Part shown: one piece after another, positions 1 through 6,037 of the stretch
Layout: each line of letters opens with the position of its first letter
Numbering within the stretch: position 1 is the stretch's first letter
NCBI GenBank assembly: GCA_029934915.1
Contig: JAOZLI010000167.1
Location: forward strand, 1 to 6,037
Direction: 5' to 3'
Origin: Desulfocapsa sp.
GTDB lineage: Bacteria > Desulfobacterota > Desulfobulbia > Desulfobulbales > Desulfocapsaceae
DNA: 6,037 bases
Made by a program: the position numbers and the translations under genes
The notes under the pieces: generated by a model
What the model was told of the DNA's origin: nothing
Seen by the model: only the letters and a program-made list of their open reading frames with translations
Databases searched by the model: none

Positions 1-2696
1 TCTGTGCAGCATTTAATGCAGATTTTGATGGTGATCAGATGGCTGTTCATGTGCCTCTTTCGGTTGAAGCGCAGGTAGAAGCCAGGGTACTTATGATGTC
101 CACCAATAATATCCTTTCTCCAGCAAACGGTGAACCGATTATTATTCCATCGCAGGATATTGTCCTGGGTCTTTATTATATGACCCGTGAACGTATCAAT
201 TCTAAAGGCGAAGGTAAAAGCTTTTCAAATGCGACAGAGGCACGGATTGCTTTTGATTATGATGCCGTTGATCTGCAGGCAAAGGTGAATATTCGAGTAG
301 AGGGAGAGATGGTTGAATCAACCATGGGCAGAATTCTTCTTGGAGATCTGCTTCCGAATACAGTTCCTTTTGTTGAAGTGAATAAAGTAATGACCAAAAA
401 AGCACTTGGTCGGCTTATTGATTACACCTATCGACATGCTGGAACCAAGGAAACCGTTATTTTGGCTGATCGTCTCAAAGACATTGGCTATGAATTTGCA
501 ACACGAGCTGGTATCTCAATCTGTATTGATGATATGAAGATTCCGGCATCCAAGAAAATTCTGGTTAGCAAAGCAGAAACTGAAGTGAGTGATGTCAGTC
601 AGCAATATTCCGACGGTTTGATTACATCCGGTGAGAAATATAACAAAGTTGTCGACATCTGGTCTAAAGTAACTGAGGATGTTGCCAACGAAATGATGGA
701 AGAAATTAAGGTCGAAACATTTGAGACCAAAGAAGGTGAAAAGGTTGAAGCCGATAGTTTCAACTCTATTTACCTTATGGCCGATTCAGGTGCTCGTGGT
801 TCTCGTGACCAGATACGTCAGCTTGCTGGTATGCGTGGACTTATGGCCAAGCCATCCGGTGCAATTATTGAGACACCCATCAAGGCCAACTTCCGTGAGG
901 GACTTGGGGTTCTTGAGTATTTTATTTCGACACATGGTGCTCGTAAGGGACTTGCCGATACAGCGCTTAAAACTGCAAACTCCGGGTATCTTACCCGCCG
1001 TCTTGTGGATGTTGCTCAGGATTCAACCATTGTAATGGCTGATTGTGAGACACTTGATGGTGTCATTGCGGAGCCATTGCTCGATGGTGGTGAAATTATT
1101 GTTCCCCTTGGAGATCGTATTTTAGGGCGCGTAGTGCAGGATGATGTTTACGACCCTTTTGATGAAGACCGAATCATCGTTGAATCCGGCCAGGAAATCA
1201 CTGAGCAACTGGTCAGGGAAATTGATGAAGCTGGTATCGATAAGGTAAATATCCGATCCGTTTTGACTTGTCGTGCCAGGCGTGGAGTTTGTGCCCAGTG
1301 TTATGGTCGAGATCTTGGCCGTGGACACATGGTTAATCGTGGCGAAGCGGTGGGCATTATTGCTGCCCAGTCCATTGGTGAACCTGGAACACAGCTTACC
1401 ATGCGTACCTTTCATGTGGGTGGTACTGCAAGTCGAACCGTTGATCAGGCTGAAATTCAGAGTCAGCGTGCAGGTAAGGTTCAATTTAACAATCTTCATT
1501 CGGTTGAGAATGCTGAAGGTGTTAAGATTGTAATGAATCGGAATGCTGAAATTGCAATTCTTGACGAACTTGGCCGGGAACGTGAAAAACATAAGGTCAC
1601 CTACGGTGCACAGATCCCCGTTCAGGAAGGCGCTGAAGTAGGGGCAAATACGCTTCTTGCCGAGTGGGATGCATATACCATTCCTATTGTTTCTGAAGTT
1701 GGCGGTATTATTAAATATGGAGACATCGTTGAAGGTGCAACCATGCAGGAGAAGGTGGATGCGGTAACCGGTAAGTCAAGTAAGGTTATAGTCCCGACCC
1801 CGTCAGGACAACATTTGTCTCCTCGTATTTCCATCAAGGGAGATCGTGGCAAGACCTTGAAACTACCCAACTCAGAGGCTTTTGCTCGATACAGTCTACC
1901 GGTGGGTTCTATTATCTCTGTTGAAGAAGGTGATTCTATTGCGCCTGGTACTATCGTTGGTCGAATTCCACGAGAATCCAGTAAGACCAAGGATATTACA
2001 GGTGGTCTGCCGCGTGTTGCCGAGCTTTTTGAAGTTCGTAAACCAAAGGAGCCGTCAATTATTACTGAGATCGACGGCCGTGTTAGTTTTGGTAAAGAAC
2101 TGAAAGGTAAGTTACGCTGTGTTGTAACTCCAGAGTTTGGAGAACCGCAGGAGTATTTGCTCCCTAAGGTTAAGCATACCATTGTTCATGAAGGCGATTA
2201 TGTTCAGGCTGGCGAGCCATTAATTGAGGGAACCATTATACCAAATGATATCCTCAGAGTTTTGGGTGTCAAAGAGCTGGCTAAGTTTCTTGTCAACGAA
2301 GTGCAGGAAGTCTATCGTCTGCAGGGTGTAAAGATCAACGATAAACATATTGAGGTTATCGTACGTCAGATGTTGCGTCGTGTGCAGATCACCAATGCTG
2401 GTGATTCCAAGTTTATGATTGGTGAACAGGTTGTCTGGTGGGATTTTGAGGATGAGCGAGATCGCCTTATGGCAGAAGGAAAACAACCAGGAATGGCAGA
2501 ACCACTGCTTCTTGGTGTCACCAAAGCGTCACTTTCCACGGAAAGCTTTATTTCTGCCGCCTCCTTTCAGGAAACTACCAAGGTCCTCACCAATGCCGCC
2601 ATGGCAGGTAAGGTCGATGATTTGGTAGGATTGAAGGAAAATGTAATCATGGGACGATTGATTTCTGCAGGTACAGGCCTGGGAAAACACTATTAA
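1..2696 (+). CDS. rpoC: DNA-directed RNA polymerase subunit beta' (C-terminal part, 5' end outside window)
   Basis: Largest catalytic subunit of RNA polymerase. The reading frame is open from the left edge (first full codon at 3), leaving 897 residues; about the first 450 are missing. The active-site motif NADFDGDQM is at 15-41; its three aspartates (codons 21, 27, 33) bind the catalytic Mg2+. It is followed by the funnel region, the stretch beginning MADSGARGS (from 777) and the bridge helix (about 890-1020). Four zinc-binding cysteines are present (codons 1044, 1269, 1290, 1299; [10 protein letters not shown]). The trigger loop begins at [21 protein letters not shown] (to about 1430) and resumes at [16 protein letters not shown] (from about 1984). 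Between them lie about 180 residues matching the E. coli SI3 insertion in position and character. The protein ends GTGLGKHY, without the roughly 45-residue tail of the E. coli protein. No frameshift or missing key residue is seen in the part present. The ATG at 39 is an internal methionine, not the start. Confidence 0.98.
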   Translation, partial: CAAFNADFDGDQMAVHVPLSVEAQVEARVLMMSTNNILSPANGEPIIIPSQDIVLGLYYMTRERINSKGEGKSFSNATEARIAFDYDAVDLQAKVNIRVEGEMVESTMGRILLGDLLPNTVPFVEVNKVMTKKALGRLIDYTYRHAGTKETVILADRLKDIGYEFATRAGISICIDDMKIPASKKILVSKAETEVSDVSQQYSDGLITSGEKYNKVVDIWSKVTEDVANEMMEEIKVETFETKEGEKVEADSFNSIYLMADSGARGSRDQIRQLAGMRGLMAKPSGAIIETPIKANFREGLGVLEYFISTHGARKGLADTALKTANSGYLTRRLVDVAQDSTIVMADCETLDGVIAEPLLDGGEIIVPLGDRILGRVVQDDVYDPFDEDRIIVESGQEITEQLVREIDEAGIDKVNIRSVLTCRARRGVCAQCYGRDLGRGHMVNRGEAVGIIAAQSIGEPGTQLTMRTFHVGGTASRTVDQAEIQSQRAGKVQFNNLHSVENAEGVKIVMNRNAEIAILDELGREREKHKVTYGAQIPVQEGAEVGANTLLAEWDAYTIPIVSEVGGIIKYGDIVEGATMQEKVDAVTGKSSKVIVPTPSGQHLSPRISIKGDRGKTLKLPNSEAFARYSLPVGSIISVEEGDSIAPGTIVGRIPRESSKTKDITGGLPRVAELFEVRKPKEPSIITEIDGRVSFGKELKGKLRCVVTPEFGEPQEYLLPKVKHTIVHEGDYVQAGEPLIEGTIIPNDILRVLGVKELAKFLVNEVQEVYRLQGVKINDKHIEVIVRQMLRRVQITNAGDSKFMIGEQVVWWDFEDERDRLMAEGKQPGMAEPLLLGVTKASLSTESFISAASFQETTKVLTNAAMAGKVDDLVGLKENVIMGRLISAGTGLGKHY

Positions 2697-2714
2697 AACA
2701 ATAGGTTACTTTTG

Positions 2715-2764
2715 GGTATAAAGCAGAAAGTGTTCTTGTTTTCACTTTTGCTTTATACCTTTTT
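2715..2764 (+). terminator. Intrinsic terminator after rpoC
   Basis: A long hairpin starts 18 bases after the rpoC stop. The lower stem pairs 2715-2725 (GGTATAAAGCA) perfectly with 2749-2759 (TGCTTTATACC). A single bulged G (2726) separates it from an upper stem of 6 bp, 2727-2732 (AAAGTG) with 2743-2748 (CACTTT). The loop is 10 bases and T-rich (2733-2742). Five T residues (2760-2764) follow at once. The stem is A/T-rich but long (17 bp). On the - strand no T-run follows the hairpin, so it should act only for rpoC transcription. It separates rpoBC from str, though some readthrough is possible. Confidence 0.85.
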
Positions 2765-2785
2765 ACTTTAAACATTCTTTTATGC

Positions 2786-2815
2786 TTGACAGTAATCGAA
2801 CAATAGGGTAAATAT
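2786..2815 (+). promoter_or_regulatory. Putative sigma-70-type promoter of the str operon
   Basis: A perfect -35 hexamer TTGACA is at 2786-2791. At a 17-base spacing stands TAAATA (2809-2814), a poor -10; shifting by one gives AAATAT (2810-2815), which also matches only half the consensus. The -10 is therefore the uncertain part. The stretch upstream of the -35 (2760-2784) is very A/T-rich and overlaps the rpoC terminator's T-run, so it could act as an UP element. Position supports the call: just after a terminator and about 100 bases before rpsL. Transcription would start near 2820-2824. Confidence 0.65.
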
Positions 2816-2910
2816 TCTCCCTTTCGTGCTCGGTCAACACCGTTACCGACTCGTACAACAACTTATTATAGCGTCATTTACTATATACGTGAACAGGAGC
2901 AGTAAGGATA
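2816..2910 (+). promoter_or_regulatory. str operon 5' leader with rpsL ribosome binding site
   Basis: Untranslated leader between the putative promoter and rpsL. CGGT (2831-2834) can pair with either of two ACCG copies, at 2839-2842 (4-base loop) or at 2845-2848. The second pairing extends to TCGGT/ACCGA (2830-2834 with 2845-2849, 10-base loop). These two short hairpins exclude each other, but both are weak. The Shine-Dalgarno sequence of rpsL is most likely AGGAG at 2895-2899, 11 bases before the ATG; AAGGA at 2904-2908 is too close to serve. No known riboswitch or ribosomal-protein leader motif was recognised. Confidence 0.35.
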
Positions 2911-3282
2911 ATGCCAACTATTAATCAGCTCATTCGGCAGGGCAGAAAAAAGATCGTTAAGAAGAAAGATACCCCGTCTCTTGAAGGCTGTCCGCAAAAG
3001 CGTGGCGTTTGCGTTAGGGTATACACAACCACACCTAAGAAGCCAAACTCTGCGCTTAGAAAAGTAGCAAGGGTTCGATTGACCAATGGGAAAGAAGTTA
3101 CTTCTTATATCCCAGGTATTGGGCATAATCTCCAGGAACACTCAGTTGTTCTTATTCGTGGTGGTCGTGTAAAGGATCTTCCTGGTGTTCGTTATCATAT
3201 TGTTCGTGGTACTCTTGATACTCTCGGCGTCTCTGATAGACGCAAAGGGCGTTCGAAGTATGGTGCCAAGCGTCCTAAATAG
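2911..3282 (+). CDS. rpsL: 30S ribosomal protein S12
   Basis: Small-subunit protein at the decoding centre, which contacts 16S rRNA near the A site and influences accuracy of tRNA selection. The 123-residue product has the usual family length and is full-length: it starts [12 protein letters not shown] and ends [10 protein letters not shown]. The signature [14 protein letters not shown] spans residues 39-52 and the second conserved loop [13 protein letters not shown] residues 84-96. Lys43 and Lys88, the classical positions of streptomycin-resistance changes, are both lysine, so this copy looks like the wild-type, sensitive form. Asp89, the residue methylthiolated by RimO in some bacteria, is present. 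Cys27 and Cys34 (CPQKRGVC) are the conserved pair. It is the first gene after the putative str promoter and lies 24 bases before rpsG. Confidence 0.98.
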   Translation: MPTINQLIRQGRKKIVKKKDTPSLEGCPQKRGVCVRVYTTTPKKPNSALRKVARVRLTNGKEVTSYIPGIGHNLQEHSVVLIRGGRVKDLPGVRYHIVRGTLDTLGVSDRRKGRSKYGAKRPK

Positions 3283-3306
3283 AGATAGATGTAAAAGAGG
3301 AAAGTT

Positions 3307-3780
3307 ATGCCACGTAGAAAAATTGTAGAAAAAAGAAAAATTAGTCCTGATCCACGTTTTAACTCAGTGCTCGTTGCTAAGTTTACAAACGGAATCATGG
3401 TGCAGGGAAAAAAGTCCATCGCACGTAGGATCTTTTATGATGCTATGGATATCGTCGCTGAAAAGGTTACTGATGAAGAACCTCTTCTAGTATTCGAAGA
3501 GGCCATGGAAAAAGTACGACCTAAAGTTGAAGTGAAGTCCAGACGAGTAGGTGGTGCAACCTATCAGGTACCCATGGAAGTTCGTCAGGTCAGAAGAAAT
3601 GCATTGGCTATTCGCTGGATCATTAGTTATGCTAAATCCCGTTCTGGTAAATCCATGGGCGAGAAACTTGCTGCTGAGATACTCGATGCATACAATGATC
3701 GTGGAGCGGCAGTTAAAAAGCGTGACGATACCCATCGTATGGCGGAAGCTAATAAGGCATTTGCTCACTATCGCTGGTAG
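3307..3780 (+). CDS. rpsG: 30S ribosomal protein S7
   Basis: Primary rRNA-binding protein that starts assembly of the 30S head by binding the 3' major domain of 16S rRNA; it lies near the E site and mRNA exit channel. The product is 157 residues, the common family length, and starts [20 protein letters not shown]. The conserved beta-hairpin region [13 protein letters not shown] is at residues 77-89, followed by [10 protein letters not shown]. The C-terminus AHYRW is typical. The start is supported by GAGGA at 3297-3301, 5 bases before the ATG. In E. coli, S7 represses its own operon by binding the long rpsL-rpsG spacer; here that spacer is only 24 bases, so any feedback must use another site. 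Confidence 0.98.
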   Translation: MPRRKIVEKRKISPDPRFNSVLVAKFTNGIMVQGKKSIARRIFYDAMDIVAEKVTDEEPLLVFEEAMEKVRPKVEVKSRRVGGATYQVPMEVRQVRRNALAIRWIISYAKSRSGKSMGEKLAAEILDAYNDRGAAVKKRDDTHRMAEANKAFAHYRW

Positions 3781-3790
3781 GTAGTTATTG

Positions 3791-3804
3791 CAAAGGCGTC
3801 TTTG
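3791..3804 (+). other. Small hairpin in the rpsG-fusA gap
   Basis: CAAAG (3791-3795) pairs with CTTTG (3800-3804) around a GCGT tetraloop, and a G-U pair (3790 with 3805) can be added. It lies 10 bases after the rpsG stop. No T-run follows directly, so it is not a convincing terminator. It may be chance, or part of a structured intercistronic region together with the larger stem-loop downstream. Confidence 0.35.
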
Positions 3805-3812
3805 TTCTGTTG

Positions 3813-3863
3813 AGCATTCATCAGCTGAAAGGTTGTCAAACTGAAAGAGTTTAGCTGATGGCT
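3813..3863 (+). promoter_or_regulatory. Stem-loop enclosing the fusA start codon
   Basis: CATCAGCT (3819-3826) is the exact reverse complement of AGCTGATG (3853-3860), and the last three bases of the 3' arm are the fusA ATG. The stem can be lengthened outward by AGC (3813-3815) with GCT (3861-3863), leaving a three-base bulge. Inward it can grow in two ways: three further pairs including one G-U (3827-3829 with 3850-3852), or a stacked hairpin AAACT (3838-3842) with AGTTT (3848-3852) closing a GAAAG loop. The only Shine-Dalgarno-like bases, GAAAGAG (3843-3849), are weak and lie in the loop side of the structure. The pairing is read directly from the sequence; a role in limiting or gating EF-G translation is inference. 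Confidence 0.5.
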
Positions 3864-5936
3864 GGAAAAAAGGATCTGTCCACTGTTCGTAATATTGGCA
3901 TTATGGCCCATATTGATGCAGGGAAGACGACAACAACAGAACGAATATTGTATTACACTGGCCGGTCTTACAAGATCGGCGAGGTTCATGATGGTAATGC
4001 TGTCATGGATTGGATGGAACAGGAGCAGGATAGAGGAATAACCATTACCTCAGCTGCAACAAGTTGTACCTGGAATTCCTATAGTATTAACATCATTGAC
4101 ACCCCGGGCCACGTCGATTTTACCGTTGAAGTGGAACGAAGTCTTAGAGTACTTGACGGTGTAATAGCCGTATTTTGTGCCGTAGGCGGTGTTGAGCCAC
4201 AATCAGAAACGGTTTGGCGACAGGCTGAGAAGTATAAAATTCCACGAATGGCATTCATCAATAAGATGGATCGTGTCGGAGCGGATTTTGAACGGGTTGT
4301 AACAATGATGGAACAACGATTGGGTACAAATCCAGTTGTTGTTCAGATTCCAGTCGGTAAAGAGGCTGAATTTGAAGGTGTAATAGACCTTATAGAAGAC
4401 AAGATGCTTGTCTTCGATGAAGACTCTTTAGGGCAGGATGTTATAGAACAAGATATCCCGGAGGATTACCGGGACAGAGTCACGGCCGCACATATGGTGC
4501 TCATCGAGAAGTTGGCCGACTTCGATGATGAGATCATGGAATATTTCCTTGAAGATACACCTGTGTCTGCGGATACGATTTATCGTGCGCTACGAAAAGC
4601 TACATTAAACCTGAACATTGTTCCTGTTTTGTGTGGTAGTGCATTTAAGAACAAAGGTATACAACCTTTGCTTGACAGCATTATTCATTACCTGCCTTCG
4701 CCGCTGGATGTACCGTCGGTTGAAGGGATTGGTAAGAAGGATGAAGTCATTAGTCGCAGAGCAGACAATAAGGAAAAACTATCCGCTCTCATATTTAAAC
4801 TAATGAGTGATGCCTATGTCGAGAACCTTGCGTTTATCCGAATATATTCCGGAACACTCAAGGTTGGCGATAAGGTATTCAATCCTGTCAAAAAGAAGAA
4901 AGAAAAGATTAGTAAGCTGATCAGATTGCATGCCAATAAAAGAGAAGAAGTAAATTCTCTTGAGGCTGGAGACATTGGGGCAGTTATTGGCCTTAAATTT
5001 TCCACAACTGGCGATACACTTTGTGCCAGTGGCGATTACATAGTTCTGGAAAGTATGGATTTTCCGGAACCAGTGATTGGCGTTGCCATTGAAGCTAAAA
5101 GTAAGGCGGATGAAAAGAAACTAGAGGAAACCCTGGGCAAGATAGCCATGGAGGATCCTTCTTTTCAAATTGCGAAAAACGAAGATACCGGCCAGACAAT
5201 AATTTCCGGGATGGGTGAGTTACATCTCGAAATAATTGTGCACAGGCTGCTCAATGAGTTTAAGGCAAACGCTAATGTGGGAACACCACAGGTTTCTTAT
5301 AAAGAGACAATTTCTGCAAGAGCAGAGGCTGAAGGAAAGTTCGACCAGCAGACAGGTGCCAAAGGACAATATGGCCATGTCAAAATTGAAATTGAACCGC
5401 TTGGTCGTGGGGAAGGGGTTGTCTTTGAATCAGTTGTTAAAGGCGATACTATTCCTGACATGTTTCTTGAAGCGATAGAAAAAGGAATTCGTGACAGTCT
5501 GGATGCGGGACCGCTTATTGGTTATCCGGTTACAGATGTCAAGGTAACATTGGTTGGTGGATCATACTCAGAAGAGGAATCCACTGACATGGCATTTGGA
5601 GTTTCGGCAGCCATGGCCATCAGACGTGCTGCGGCAGACGCAAAACCACTGTTACTTGAACCAATTATGAGTTTGGAAGTAGTTAGTCCAGATGAATACC
5701 TTGGAGATGTGATGAACGATCTCAACTCCAAAAGAGCAAAGGTTGTTGGTGTAGACACCGAGGATACTTTGCAGGTGATTAAAGCACATGCCCCGTTGGC
5801 TGAGATGTTCGGTTATTCAACGTCACTCAGATCAGCAACCCAGGGCAGGGCAAACTTCACCATGCAGTTTGAAAAATATGACGTTGTTCCTGGAAACAGG
5901 GCTGACGAAATCATACGTAAAATTAGAGGAATATAG
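3858..5936 (+). CDS. fusA: Elongation factor G
   Basis: Translational GTPase that drives tRNA-mRNA translocation and, with ribosome recycling factor, can split ribosomes. The product is 692 residues, the length of many bacterial EF-Gs. GTPase motifs: P-loop AHIDAGKT (17-24), switch I RGITI (59-63), DTPGH (81-85, with catalytic His85), NKMD (135-138) and SAF (261-263). Domain II follows, then domain III with GMGELHLEI. Domain IV has the loop GAKGQYGH (500-507) and the tip [10 protein letters not shown] (to residue 576). Domain V has EPIMSLEV and [12 protein letters not shown]. The usual tip histidine (E. coli His583, motif GSYH) is Ser571 here. The start is fixed by an in-frame TAG at 3852-3854; only one CTG codon lies between it and the ATG. 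It could belong to the specialised EF-G subfamily described from spirochaetes, planctomycetes and deltaproteobacteria (spdEFG); its place in the str operon argues it is the main or translocation copy. Confidence 0.97.
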   Translation: MAGKKDLSTVRNIGIMAHIDAGKTTTTERILYYTGRSYKIGEVHDGNAVMDWMEQEQDRGITITSAATSCTWNSYSINIIDTPGHVDFTVEVERSLRVLDGVIAVFCAVGGVEPQSETVWRQAEKYKIPRMAFINKMDRVGADFERVVTMMEQRLGTNPVVVQIPVGKEAEFEGVIDLIEDKMLVFDEDSLGQDVIEQDIPEDYRDRVTAAHMVLIEKLADFDDEIMEYFLEDTPVSADTIYRALRKATLNLNIVPVLCGSAFKNKGIQPLLDSIIHYLPSPLDVPSVEGIGKKDEVISRRADNKEKLSALIFKLMSDAYVENLAFIRIYSGTLKVGDKVFNPVKKKKEKISKLIRLHANKREEVNSLEAGDIGAVIGLKFSTTGDTLCASGDYIVLESMDFPEPVIGVAIEAKSKADEKKLEETLGKIAMEDPSFQIAKNEDTGQTIISGMGELHLEIIVHRLLNEFKANANVGTPQVSYKETISARAEAEGKFDQQTGAKGQYGHVKIEIEPLGRGEGVVFESVVKGDTIPDMFLEAIEKGIRDSLDAGPLIGYPVTDVKVTLVGGSYSEEESTDMAFGVSAAMAIRRAAADAKPLLLEPIMSLEVVSPDEYLGDVMNDLNSKRAKVVGVDTEDTLQVIKAHAPLAEMFGYSTSLRSATQGRANFTMQFEKYDVVPGNRADEIIRKIRGI

Positions 5937-5958
5937 CTCATTATTTTGAGGGTAGACG

Positions 5959-6037
5959 ATGTCAAAAGAAAAATTTGAAAGAACAAAACCGCATGTCAAT
6001 GTAGGTACTGTAGGTCATATTGATCATGGTAAAACTA
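5959..6037 (+). CDS. tuf: Elongation factor Tu (N-terminal 26 codons, 3' end outside window)
   Basis: EF-Tu delivers aminoacyl-tRNA to the ribosomal A site as a GTP complex. Only the first 26 codons are in the window: MSKEKFERTKPHVNVGTVGH, then IDHGKT. The P-loop GHIDHGKT is complete (residues 19-26), and the KFERTKPHVNVGT lead-in is characteristic of EF-Tu and not of other GTPases. The Shine-Dalgarno sequence GAGGG (5948-5952) lies 6 bases before the ATG. The 22-base gap after fusA and the absence of any terminator indicate co-transcription, as expected for the last gene of a str operon. Whether rpsJ and the S10 operon follow cannot be seen. Confidence 0.96.
   Translation, partial: MSKEKFERTKPHVNVGTVGHIDHGKT

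Noticed and set aside
1122..2182. Two long open frames on the - strand (1122-1592 and 1622-2182).
   Set aside because: They lie wholly inside the strongly conserved rpoC coding sequence, have no recognisable domain, and are best explained as shadows of its codon pattern.
39..2696. The ATG at 39 as the start of an 885-residue protein.
   Set aside because: The frame is open to the left edge and the residues before this ATG complete the catalytic motif NADFDGDQM, so it is an internal methionine of rpoC.
2866..2890. A second promoter close to rpsL, from TATTATAG and CTATATAC as possible -10 elements.
   Set aside because: No acceptable -35 is found at the proper distance upstream, and such A/T-rich words are common before start codons.
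3791..3806. A terminator between rpsG and fusA.
   Set aside because: The hairpin has only 5 bp and no T-run follows it; fusA is expected on the same transcript.
3834..3839. A TTGACA on the - strand in the rpsG-fusA gap, as a possible antisense promoter.
   Set aside because: At 16-18 bases further along the - strand there is no reasonable -10 hexamer; the match is probably chance.
3825..3847. Direct repeat CTGAAAG (3825-3831 and 3841-3847) in the fusA leader.
   Set aside because: Only two 7-base copies; no sign of an operator or mobile-element end. It may merely reflect A/G-rich ribosome-binding-like sequence.

Overview
The window is the junction between the end of the rpoBC (RNA polymerase) operon and the str (streptomycin) operon of a bacterium. 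In order, all on the + strand, it holds: the C-terminal two thirds of rpoC (cut by the left edge), an intergenic region with a factor-independent terminator followed by a promoter, then rpsL (S12), rpsG (S7), fusA (EF-G) and the first 26 codons of a tuf gene (EF-Tu, cut by the right edge). No gene is seen on the - strand, and there are no RNA genes, mobile elements, CRISPR arrays or long repeats.

Organism: RpoC carries the large insertion in the trigger loop (SI3) with clear resemblance to the proteobacterial version. rpoC is directly upstream of rpsL, unlike in E. coli, where the two operons lie apart. EF-G is a 692-residue form whose domain IV tip differs from the usual one. Base composition looks intermediate (mid-40s % GC by eye, not counted). 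Together these fit a deltaproteobacterial lineage (Desulfobacterota or relative) best. This is inference from remembered family features, not a database match.

Layout and logic: RpoC ends at 2696 and a strong hairpin plus T-run follows within 20 bases, so most rpoBC transcripts should end there. A perfect -35 hexamer (TTGACA) lies 22 bases after the T-run and should start the str transcript, with a leader of roughly 90 bases. Within str, the genes are closely packed (24 bases rpsL-rpsG, 77 bases rpsG-fusA, 22 bases fusA-tuf), consistent with one mRNA encoding two small-subunit decoding proteins and two elongation GTPases.

Most of the window is ordinary core genome. Two things deserve a second look. 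First, a stem-loop in the rpsG-fusA gap contains the fusA start codon in its paired 3' arm; the rpsL-rpsG gap, where E. coli has its S7 control site, is too short to hold that element. Second, the highly conserved histidine at the tip of EF-G domain IV is a serine here, followed by an acidic run. I found no convincing evidence of a wholly new system.
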